A model generated the notes under the pieces. The model was not told the origin of the DNA. It saw nothing but the letters and a program-made list of their open reading frames with translations, and searched no databases. DNA of 64,000 nucleotides, taken from assembly GCF_043641665.1 (NCBI RefSeq), contig NC_092195.1:20395774-20459773 (forward strand), in the 5' to 3' direction. This stretch comes from Enoplosus armatus. Its lineage: Eukaryota > Chordata > Actinopteri > Centrarchiformes > Enoplosidae. The translations under genes and the position numbers were made by a program. This document shows, in pieces, positions 54,529-64,000 of this stretch (the first letter of the stretch is position 1; every line of letters starts with the position of its first letter).

Positions 54529-56373
54529 CCCGACTCACTGGGACTCTGCTGCTGGTTTTACTCTGCTACTGCTCTCAGTCTGCACTCTGTGACACTGTCT
54601 CTCTCTCTTTCTGTCTTCAAACAAACTTAACATTATGCAACTTCACATTTTCATCGTTGTAATAATGCTGCTGCTTTTAATGTTGTAAAACAATAAAGAT
54701 CATTTTCTTCAGATCAATTCGTCTTTTCATGGTTGACTTTATTCCAACAACAGGTGCCATATTCTATATTTTCAAAGGAGCAGGATTATAACTCAAGTCA
54801 GAGAGAGATTTTCTCTTCACTGGTGATGAGAATGTGTGAACGAAGAATGGAAGGAGGCCATTTTTATAAAAGTATATCAAAGTGTTTACATAAATCTAAA
54901 ATACTGAAGACTGTTTTGAGGATTAGAAACAAAATGTAGAGTGTCGTCAGCATAAGGTGATAACACATAGTTCTTACTTTAGATTTTACACAATTTCTTC
55001 TTCAGGTCTCCACTGTTACTGCTCTGTATAACAAAGTGAATTTGAGACAAAGTAAAATAACTGCTTCTGGTTGTTCTAATGGAGTTAATGCACATCTCTG
55101 CCCTCTAATGTTGTGTCAGAACCAGAACAGATAACAAGTAGAGGCTACACAGAACTGTCAATCACCTGCTGTGCTGTGGAGACACCTTGATCCTGATGTT
55201 CAACTGAAGCTTTAAAGACTTTGATGTTCTTCATATCACACTTATTTTGACAGCTTCATATTCATTGTTTGCCCTTCTGTTTGTTTGTGAATGCTTCATT
55301 TGCAACACTTGATCTGCTGTCAGTGATTGAATTTTCATCTGCTGAGGAAGATCATGTGATAGGATTGAAAGCTCCACAACAAGAAGATGGAAGGGACCAG
55401 AAGTACAGTTTAGAAGTGAATAAGTGATGGAGATACAGGATGTCATGTCTACTGGAGCTTTGTAAATACATTTGTACTGATGTCTATATGTGAACTTATT
55501 ATTACAAATATGAAAGGTGAACTGTGTAGTCTCTCAAATAAAGTGAAATACATTGACACTGAATGGGTGACACTGTTGACTCAAAGGTCAAAGGTCATTG
55601 TGGCCTCAAAGAAGGTTTATATCCATAAATTAAGAATGAATTGGCGACTCCAGATTTCACACAGGTTGACTGGTTCGACACAATGAGTAAACAATAACTA
55701 GCACAGTACGGGCACAGTCATCCTCTCTCTCTCTCTCTGCAGCTGTCACTGTCCAATAAAGGCAAAAATGCATCAAATAAATCTTTGAGAAAAAAAAGAC
55801 AGAACTTTCAGTCTTAATGTATTTGAGTTGTACGTAAAAGAAAATGTGTTTTTGCAAAATGCCTTTTCAGTTTATATGTATGCAGTTGTATATAAATATA
55901 TGTAGACATAGTTACATCATATATCTTTTGCCTCTTCATGATTCCAGTTGATATTGACCTTTTCTGTAAATAACAGAAGTTTGTAGTTTAAAAATAATAT
56001 TTAGTGTGACTTGAATGATGTACAGGTTTTGTTTGGGTCATCTTTGATAATGAAGATTCTGATGCTGATCTGTGTCTTCATACTTTCTTTTAACTGGATG
56101 TAGTTGAAATAGCTGTCATCCAGTATGATGCTGAGGTCAAAGGTCATGACCAAGACTTTGCTCATTAACTGTCCCAGGTTGGCTTCTTTCAATTCACCGG
56201 AAGAGAACTGAGTTCATTATAAGATAAGAACTTGAGATCATCATGAGATATAAACGGATGGTGAGAAGCTGTGATGGAGAAAGTCATTTGATTTCTGCAA
56301 AAACTTCTTTTGATTCATGTTAATTGGTGGTTAAAGCAACAATTGTGAAACATTCAATCCGCCTGCTGACATG

Positions 56374-56374
<1 letters not shown>
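54529..56374. other. Spacer C7 to V1.14, no gene; repeat fragments
   Basis: Long form of the C-to-V spacer as after C2, with the AGGTCA repeat (about 55580), SINE tail (55670-55790) and AGGTCAAAGGTCATGACC (about 56134). No gene seen. Confidence 0.55.

Positions 56375-56419
<45 letters not shown>
56375..56419. repeat. (TG)n microsatellite beside V1.14
   Basis: A 45-nt TG tract. Confidence 0.95.
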
Positions 56420-56421
<2 letters not shown>

Positions 56422-56527
56422 TCAGTGAAGTGTATCAGTCTCTGCAGTAGCTTCCAGCTGCAGCAGTCAGTTCAGTTTCTGTTCAGTCTGACTGAGGGAG
56501 GTTTTTGTACAACGCTTTTTCACTGTG

Positions 56528-57010
56528 TGAACAGCCACTGACTGTTGATGTTATGGAGACTCTGACAGTAGTAAACTGCTGCATCTTCAGTCTGGACTCC
56601 ACTGATGGTCAGAGTGAAGTCAGAGTTTGATCCACTGCCTGTAAAACGACCTGGAATCCCTGATGCTCGAGTGCTAGCTAGATAAATGAGGAGTTTAGGA
56701 GCTTCTCCATCTCTCTGTTGGTACCAGGCTAAGTAGTGGTATCTGCTGCCATAATAAACATTCTGACTGGTCCTACATCTGATGGAGACGGAGCCTCCCA
56801 GAGCAGAGCTCACTGCTCCAGGCTGAGTCACTGTGACCTGGCCTCTGGACTCTGAGGACACAGAGACAACAACATAAAGCAGCGTCGTGGTTTTGTGGGC
56901 TTCATTTCAGAGGGACGGATGTTCATAGAGGAGAGCGGTTTGATTCTCTGGACTTTACCTGTGAAGCAGCAGCAGAGGAGAGTCCAGATGAGGACGGAGG
57001 TCAAAGTCAT
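56528..57010 (-). CDS. Ig light chain V gene V1.14
   Basis: Leader exon 56959-57010, V exon 56528-56851, RSS heptamer 56521-56527 and nonamer 56500-56508 (one spacer base changed). CDR1 [13 protein letters not shown]2 LAS, CDR3 [10 protein letters not shown]. Close to V1.3 in CDR1 and CDR3 but with Leu in CDR2. Belongs to the divergent C8 cluster. Confidence 0.93.
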
Positions 57011-57555
57011 GTTTTTGATGAGGAGGATTTCTGTGGCTTCTGTTGTCATGAAGGACAGCTGTCAGTCATCCAGTGTTCAACTCTCAGGACTATAAACTCT
57101 CCCAGAGCACTGGAGCATGGAGCTGCTGATGCAAAGTGGCTCTCTATGGAAATGCTCTGACTGACTCCAACAGGGACTTGGATCACTCTGATGATGCTGT
57201 TAATCAATGGATCAATCACTTTATCACATTATTGATTAGAAATTATTTAATACACATTTTATATGATTCTGGCTTCATGCTCGAGGACAAATTTAGTTTG
57301 AAAATGTTTTGTCTTCTCTAAATTTGTTGCTATATAATGTTAATATAGATTTGATTTTAAATGAATATATATGTAATAAAAACATACATTCTGTAAATCT
57401 GTGGCTCTGTGTTATTGTCACTTTTCATTTTATCTGACAGAATTTGAGCAACAGAATCTAATTTTGGTGAGTTTGTTTGTGTCAGAGTCAGAGAGCCGTG
57501 TCTCTCTACAGTCAGAGGTTTTTGTACGGCGGCTCAATGACTTTGTATCACTGTG

Positions 57556-57593
57556 GTGGACTTTTGGTGGAGGAACCAGACTGGATGTTAACT
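57556..57593 (+). CDS. J segment of cluster C8 ([12 protein letters not shown])
   Basis: Single J. RSS nonamer 57517-57525, heptamer 57549-57555, 23-nt spacer, all identical to Ja. The last codons differ: GTT AAC T before donor GTAAGT, where the other J segments have GTT GGA A. Joined to C8 it reads LDVNLGRVTPTM. The sequence after the donor is unrelated to the J-C introns of C1-C7, so this J combines a Ja front with a different back. Confidence 0.93.
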
Positions 57594-58395
57594 GTAAGTA
57601 CATTTATCTCCTTTAATAACCCAAATTTTATATGTATTGTATTTGAATTTTTTAGCTGTAGACCTGACTTCAATATTTTGTCTGACATTAGAAATTTGAT
57701 GTATTTGCAGCAGTTCTTGAAGGCTTCACAGTGTCGTGAACCAAAATAAAATCCACTCCAATGAATAATGTTGTTGCACTAAAACTTGTACATTCTTAAT
57801 ATTAAATTGTAAAAAACTACTCTGCATTGTATAAAGGAAATATTCTTAAAAGTTTAAGTTTTAATATTCTGGCTCAAGAACTCTGCCAGTAACGTTTGGT
57901 TCAGTGTTTAAGGTGCATGGCTATTACTCGATCTTTCTCCCAGACGAATGATTTTAAATCCATTCGACATATTTTAAATGAGAAGTTCAGTCATTAACAA
58001 TATTAATAAAATGTTTCAGTAATGAAGCCGGACTTTTCAGTGATGATTCATGTTTACATGAAGAGAACAAACACATATCATCATTTATGAGGTTTTGGAT
58101 TGAGACAAGAAATATTGAAGATAGTTAAAACAAGAAGAGCCTCAGAATCTGCATCTTCTGTGCCAGTTTTAACTTTTTATCTTCACTACTGAAACCTGTC
58201 TGTTGCCATGGTTCAGCAGTGATGTCTGTCTGTTGCCATGGTTACCGAGCTCAGAGATGGAAGTGAAACGTTTAAGACCAGTTTCATCCGATCTGAGGAG
58301 GACCAACAGAACTAGAAGCCTCCTCTGATGCAACCAACAGGATGGAGTTTAGTTTCCCTCATATAAACTTTATTAATCTCTCTCTCTCTCGGCAG

Positions 58396-58724
58396 TGGGT
58401 CGAGTCACCCCCACCATGACGGTGCTGCCCCCCTCCATTGAGGAGGTGGATCAGGGGAAGGCCACGCTCATGTGCCTGGCCAACAAGGGCTTCCCCTCAG
58501 ACTGGAGTCTGGCCTGGAAGGTGGACGGCAGCAGCAGCAGCAGCTGGGAGGAGAGCAGGAGCCCCGGGGTGCTGGAGATGGACGGCCACTACAGCTGGAG
58601 CAGCACCCTGAGGCTAACTGCAGACCAGTGGGGGAAGGTGGGCTCTGTGACCTGCGAGGCCACCCAGGGCTCCCAGGCTCCGCTCTCAGAGACACTGAGG
58701 AGAGACCAGTGTTCCCAGTCCTGA
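58396..58724 (+). CDS. Ig light chain constant exon C8 (divergent N-terminus)
   Basis: After acceptor TCTCGGCAG the exon begins [20 protein letters not shown], where the others have [12 protein letters not shown]. From VLPPS on it is the same L1 C domain with intact Cys, Trp and DQCSQS. Only 5 Ser codons follow KVDG, and GVLEMDGHY replaces GVLEKDGHY. The 802-nt J-C intron (57594-58395) is unlike that of C1-C7, but its last 230 nt match the three C stubs. AATAAA at 58888-58893. Confidence 0.95.
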
Positions 58725-60549
58725 CCCGACTCACTGGGACTCTGCTGCTGGTTTTACTCTGCTACTGCTCTCAGTCTGCACTCTGTGACACTGTCTCTCT
58801 CTCTTTCTGTCTTCAAACAAACTTAACATTATGCAACTTCACATTTTCATTGTTGTAATAATGCTGCTGCTTTTAATGTTGTAAAACAATAAAGATAATT
58901 TTCTTCAGATCAATTTGTCTCTTCATTGTTGACTTTATTCCAACAACAGGTGCCTTTTTCTATATTTTCAAAGGAGCAGGATTATAACTCAAGTCAGAGA
59001 GAGATTTTCTCTTCACTGGTGATGAGAATGTGTGAAAGAAGAATGGAAGGAGGCCATTTTTATAAAAGTATATCAAAGTGTTTACATTGATCTAAAATAC
59101 TGAAGAGTATTTTGAGGATTAGAAACAAAGTGTAGAGTGTCGTCAGCGTAAGGTGATAACACATAGTTCTTATTTTAGATTTTACACAATTTCTTCTTCA
59201 GGTCTCCACTGTTACTGCTCTGTATAACAAAGTGAATTTGAGACAAAGTAAAATAACTGCTTCTGGTTGTTCTAATGGAGTTAATGCACATCTCTGCCCT
59301 CTAATGTTGTGTCAGAACCAGAACAGATAACAGGTAGAGGCTACACAGAACTGTCAATCACCTGCTGTGCTGTGGAGACACCTTGATCCTGATGTTCAAC
59401 TGAAGCTTTAAAGACTTTGATGTTCTTCATATCACACTTATTTTGACAGCTTCATATTCATTGTTTGCCCTTCTGTTGGTTTGTGAATGCTTCATTTGCA
59501 ACACTTGATCTGCTGTCAGTGATTGAATTTCCATTTGCTGAGGAAGATCATGTGATAGGATTGAAAGCGCCACAACAAGAAGATGGAAGGGACCAGAAGA
59601 ACAAATTAGAAGTGAATAAGTGATGGAGATACAGGATGTCATGTCTACTGGAGCTTTGTAAATACATTTGTACTGATGTCTATATGTGAACTTATTATTA
59701 CAAATATGAAAGGTGAACTGTGTAGTCTCTCAAAAAAAATGAAATACATTGACACTGAATGGGTGACACTGTTGACTCAAAGGTCAAAGGTCATTGTGGC
59801 CTCAAAGAAGGTTTATATCCATAAATTAAGAATGAATTGGCGACTCCAGATTTCACACAGATTGACTGGTTCGACACAATGAGTAAACAATAACTAGCAC
59901 AGTACGGGCACAGTCATCCTCTCTCTCTCTCTCTGCAGCTGTCACTGTCCAATAAAGGCAAAAATGCATCAAATAAATCTTTGAGAAAAAAAGACAGAAC
60001 TTTCAGTCTTAATGTATTTGAGTTTTACGTTAAAAAAAAATGTGTTTTTGCAAAATGCCTTTTCAGTTTATATGTATGCAGTTGTATATAAATATATGTA
60101 GACATAGTTACATCAAAGAGGCCACTTATGTCTTTTGCCTCTTTATGATTCCAGTTGATATTGACCTTTTCTGTAAATAACAGAAGTTTTTCATTTAAAA
60201 ATAATATTTAGTGTGACTTGAATGATGTACAGGTTTTGTTTGGGTCATCTTTGATAATGAAGATTCTGATGCTGATCTGTGTCTTCATACTTTCTTTTAA
60301 CTGGATGTAGTTGAAATAGCTGTCATCCAGTATGATGCTGAGGTCAAAGGTCATGACCAAGACTTTGCTTCACTGGAAGAGAACTGAGTTCATTATAAGA
60401 TAAGAACTTGAGATCATCATGAGATATAAACGGATGGTGAGAAGCTGTGATGGAGAAAGTCATTTGATTTCTGCAAAAACTTCTCTTCATTCATGTTAAT
60501 TGGTGGTTAAAGCAACAATGGTGAAACATTCAATCCGCCTGCTGACATG

Positions 60550-60550
<1 letters not shown>
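58725..60550. other. Spacer C8 to V1.15, no gene; repeat fragments
   Basis: Long C-to-V spacer as after C2 and C7, with the AGGTCA repeat (about 59780), SINE tail (59870-59990) and AGGTCAAAGGTCATGACC (about 60341). No gene seen. Confidence 0.55.

Positions 60551-60581
<31 letters not shown>
60551..60581. repeat. (TG)n microsatellite beside V1.15
   Basis: A 31-nt TG tract. Confidence 0.95.
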
Positions 60582-60583
<2 letters not shown>

Positions 60584-60689
60584 TCAGTGAAGTGTATCAG
60601 TCTCTGCAGTAGCTTCCAGCTGCAGCAGTCAGTTCAGTTTCTGTTCAGTCTGACTGAGGGAGGTTTTTGTACGACGCTTTTTCACTGTG

Positions 60690-61172
60690 TGAACAACCAC
60701 TGACTGTTGATATAGTGCTCACTCTGACAGTAGTAAACTGCTGCATCTTCAGTCTGGACTCCACTGATGGTCAGAGTGAAGTCAGAGTTTGATCCACTGC
60801 CTGTAAAACGACCTGGAATCCCTGATGCTCGAGTGCTAGCATAGTAAATGAGGAGTTTAGGAGCTTCTCCATCTCTCTGTTGGTACCAGGCTAAAAGGTG
60901 GTTGTTGTTCCAAACATTAACATTCTGACTGGTCCTACATGTGATGGAGACGGAGCCTCCCAGAGCAGAGCTCACTGCTCCAGGCTGAGTCACTGTGACC
61001 TGGCCTCTGGACTCTGAGGACACAGAGACAACAACATAAAGCAGCGTCGTGGTTTCGTGGGCTTCATTTCAGAGGGACGGATGTTCATAGAGGAGAGCGG
61101 TTTGATTCTCTGGACTTTACCTGTGAAGCAGCAGCAGAGGAGAGTCCAGATGAGGACGGAGGTCAAAGTCAT
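60690..61172 (-). CDS. Ig light chain V gene V1.15
   Basis: Leader exon 61121-61172, V exon 60690-61013, RSS heptamer 60683-60689 and nonamer 60662-60670. CDR1 [13 protein letters not shown]2 YAS, CDR3 [10 protein letters not shown], the same set as V1.5. ITCRTS in framework 1 as in V1.6 and V1.7. No J or intact C to its right within the window. Confidence 0.93.
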
Positions 61173-61504
61173 GTTTTTGATGAGGAGGATTTCTGTGGCT
61201 TCTGTTGTCATGAAGGACAGCTGTCAGTCATCCAGTGTTCAACTCTCAGGACTATAAACTCTCCCAGAGCACTGGAGCATGGAGCTGCTGATGCAAAGTG
61301 GCTCTCTATGGAAATGCTCTGACTGACTCCAACAGGGACTTGGATCACTCTGATGATGCTGTTAATCAATGGATCAATCAAAGCAAATCAACAAAGCAAA
61401 CACACCATCAAGGTCTTTTCGGGGGTGTTTTCAATGTAAACCTCACAGTTTTAATATCAGGTCATACATTTTACTGAAAAACTATTTTTGTAGTTTGACG
61501 TCTT

Positions 61505-61739
61505 TAACTTTTTATCTTCACTACTGAAACCTGTCTGTTTCCATGGTTCAGCAGCGATGTCTACCTGTTGCCATGGTTACTGAGCTCAGACAGGGAAGTG
61601 AAACGTTTAAGACCAGTTTCATCTGATCTAAGGAGGACCAACAGAACTAGAAGCCTCCTCTGCTGCAACCAACAGGATGGAGTTTAGTTTCCCTCATATG
61701 AACTTTATTAGTCTCTCTCTCTGCAGTTGGTCGAGTCAC
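61505..61739 (+). pseudogene. Truncated C-exon stub, third copy
   Basis: C8-type intron end, acceptor CTCTCTGCAG and 13 nt of exon (61727-61739), then the same departure (TACCAAAAGTCTGGTAG) as the other two stubs. Confidence 0.82.
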
Positions 61740-62042
61740 TACCAAAAGTCTGGTAGTAAACTCATCCAGTGATTTGAGGACAGTTTTTTGTCTTTCAAGT
61801 TTGGTAATATGGTCTTTTATGACAATAATTAGTGATATTAATATTAGTGTCATGGATTCCTTTGAACTTTGAAGCTAACATGGCCAAGAAGTCCCACAAA
61901 TGCTCGGAGGAATGGGAGTTTCAGCACCTCCAATTCAATGACAACTGGGCGACTCCATCTGCTGAGGAAGATCATGTGATATGACTGAAAGCTCCACAAA
62001 GTTAGTGGACGACTGATGTGGAGAGATAAATGGCGATATAGT

Positions 62043-62325
62043 ATTCAATTTCAATTCCATTCAATTTTATTTATATAACGCCAAATCACACCAAAAGTCA
62101 TCTCATGACACTTTACAAATAGAGCAGGTCTAGACCGACTCTTTATAATGTTATTACAGAGACCCAACAGGTCCCACCATGAGACAGCACTTTGGCGACA
62201 GTGGCAAGGAAAAACTTCCTTTTAAGAGGCAGAAACCTCGAGCAGAACCAGACTCTAGCTGGGGGGGTCATCTGCTTTGACCGGTTGGGTTTGAGAGAGA
62301 GAGAGAGAGAGAGAGGGGGAGAGAC

Positions 62326-62359
<34 letters not shown>

Positions 62360-64000
62360 GCAGAGATGTATGGCAGCACTAGCCGTAGAAATAGCAGCTA
62401 TAATTATAATAATACTGGAAATATGACTGATACTAATAGTTACAGCTGTAATACTAGCTGACATTAATAATAGCAGCTTTAATAGTAACAGAACTACGAC
62501 TAAACATAATAACTGTAGTGATGAGAGTCAGGCAGGCCCATGGCGGCAGCACCCAGGCGTACCAGGACCACGATCCACAGCAACCTGCCAGACGACAAAG
62601 CACAAAGAAACTCCGGGGAAGAAATAAAGTTAGTAACATGCATTGGACTGTGATGAATGTGCAAAGATGAAGAGGGAGAGGAGGAAAGCTCAGTGCATCA
62701 TGGGAAGTCCCCCAGCAGTGTAGGCCTATAGCAGCATAACTGGGCAGCATAACCTTAACTATAAGCCTTATCAAAAAGCAAAGTTTTAAGTCAACTCTTA
62801 AAAGTAGAGAGTGTGTCTGCCTCCCGGACCCAAACTGGGAGCCGATTCCACAGGAGAGGAGCTTGATAGCTGAAGGCTCTGGCTCCTGTTCTGCTTTTGG
62901 AGACTCTAGGAACCACAAGCAACCCTGCATTCTGGAAGCGGAGTGCTCTAGTGGGGTAATAGGGTACTATGAGCTCTTTAAGATATGATGGTGCCTGACC
63001 AGTAAGAGCTTTGTAAGTCAGGAGAAGGCTTTTAAATCTATTCTACATTTTACAGGGAGCCAGTGCAGCGAAGCTAATACAGGAGAAATATGATCTCTTT
63101 TCCTGGTTCCTGTCAGTACACGTGCTGCAGCATTCTGGATCAGCTGGAGAGTCCTCAGGGACTTATTGGGACAGCCTGATAATAAGGAATTGCAATAATC
63201 AAGCCTAGACGTGACAAATGCATGGACTCATTTTTCTTCATCTGTTTGAGACAGGATCTTCCGGATTTTTGCAATGTTACGGAGGTGAAAGAAGGCAGTC
63301 CTTGAAGTTTGTTTTACGTGGGAGTTAAAGGACATGTCCTGATCTAAGACAACTCCGAGATTCCTCACGGTGGCGCTGGAGGCCAGGGCAATGCCATCTA
63401 GGGTAACAATATCCTTAGATACTGTGTTTCTGAGGTGTTCAGGGCCAAGAACAATAACTTCTGTCTTGTCCGAGTTCAACATCAGATAATTACAGGTCAT
63501 CCAGGTCTTTATGTCCTTAAGGCATGCTTGGAGCTTGGCTAACTGATGAGGTTCTTCTGGCTTGATCGATAAATATAGCTGGGTATCATCCGCATAGCAA
63601 TGAAAATGTATGGAGTGTTTTCTAATGATATCTCCTAAAGGAAGCATATATAAGGTGAATAGTATTGGTCCAAGCACAGAACCTTGTGGAACTCCATGAC
63701 TGACTTTGGCGTACATGGAGGATTCATCGTTAACATGTACAAACTGAGATCGATCTGATAAATACGACTTAAACCAGCTTAGTGCGGTTCCTTTGATGCC
63801 AATTAAATGTTCCAGTCTCTGTAATAGGATATGATGGTCAATGGTGTCGAATGCAGCACTAAGATCTAACAAAACAAGTATAGAGACAAGTCCTTTGTCT
63901 GATGCAGTTAGAAGGTCATCTGTAACTTTCACCAGTGCTGTCTCTGTGCTATGATGAGCTCTGAAACCTGACTGAAAGTCCTCAAGCAACTTATTGTCAT
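62043..64000 (-). mobile_element. L2/CR1-type non-LTR retrotransposon, copy 3 (continues past window)
   Basis: Same 3' end, (GA)n and (GACA)n tracts and flanks as copies 1 and 2. Relative to copy 1, about 30 nt are missing near 62741 (AGAGGCTGGTCCAGGCAGGCC), and small indels occur near 63030. Confidence 0.78.
62765..64000 (-). pseudogene. Reverse transcriptase ORF, copy 3, frameshifted and cut by the window edge
   Basis: The frame 63228-63989 covers [15 protein letters not shown] to past YADD and [10 protein letters not shown]. It then stops because AAG AAA AAT changes to a stop near 63228 (CATGGACTCATTTTTC where copy 1 has CATGGACTAATTTTTC is one of several changes here). A further 1-nt loss near 63036 shifts the frame. 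The N-terminal part lies outside the window. Confidence 0.7.

Noticed and set aside
1104..60689. Regularly recurring 28-nt elements as a CRISPR-like array
   Set aside because: They are RSSs attached to V genes kilobases apart in a vertebrate locus.
1132..61172. T-cell receptor locus
   Set aside because: The C exon has no connecting peptide, transmembrane or cytoplasmic exons and ends in the light-chain type DQCSQS.

Overview
This window is a teleost fish immunoglobulin light-chain locus of the kappa-like type usually called IgL type 1 (L1). The evidence is direct. There are 15 nearly identical V genes on the minus strand, each with a split leader, a kappa-like V domain and a 12-bp-spacer recombination signal (RSS). 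There are 14 J segments on the plus strand, each with a 23-bp-spacer RSS. There are 8 plus-strand C exons encoding one Ig C1-type domain that ends RRDQCSQS, as in teleost L1 chains. V and J-C lie in opposite orientation, so V-J joining must proceed by inversion. The repeats (a tRNA-derived SINE, an L2-like LINE, L1-like LINE 3' ends, long TG tracts) are also typical of ray-finned fish. I cannot name the species.

Layout, left to right. 1-866 is the 3' end of an L1-like LINE. 866-7.7 kb holds two V-only cassettes (V1.1 + V2.1 and V1.2 + V2.2). 7.7-12.5 kb is V1.3-Ja-Jb-C1. 12.5-17 kb is V1.4-Ja-Jb-C2. 17-20.7 kb is V1.5 with a single hybrid J and C3, followed by a V2 remnant. 20.7-25.7 kb is V1.6, a 13-nt stub of a C exon and an L2-like LINE. 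25.7-30.5 kb is V1.7-Ja-Jb-C4, and 30.5-35.5 kb is V1.8 with the same C stub and LINE. 35.5-43.6 kb is V1.9-Ja-Jb-C5 followed by V1.10 + SINE/L1 + V2.3. 43.6-51.8 kb repeats that arrangement (V1.11-Ja-Jb-C6, V1.12 + SINE/L1 + V2.4). 51.8-56.4 kb is V1.13-Ja-Jb-C7. 56.4-60.5 kb is V1.14-J-C8, a divergent cluster. 60.5-64 kb is V1.15, the C stub and the L2-like LINE, running off the window.

The locus has grown by repeated block duplication. Leaders, promoters, frameworks, RSSs and J-C introns are almost invariant between copies, while V CDR1, CDR2 and CDR3 and the first J codon differ in mosaic combinations. A second, clearly different kappa V family (V2) is present as four full genes plus one remnant. 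Only the first copy keeps a 12-bp RSS spacer and an octamer promoter; three copies have an 8-nt spacer, and two of those also have coding lesions.

All calls are from reading the sequence. No alignments or database searches were run, so family names for mobile elements are recognitions, not search results.
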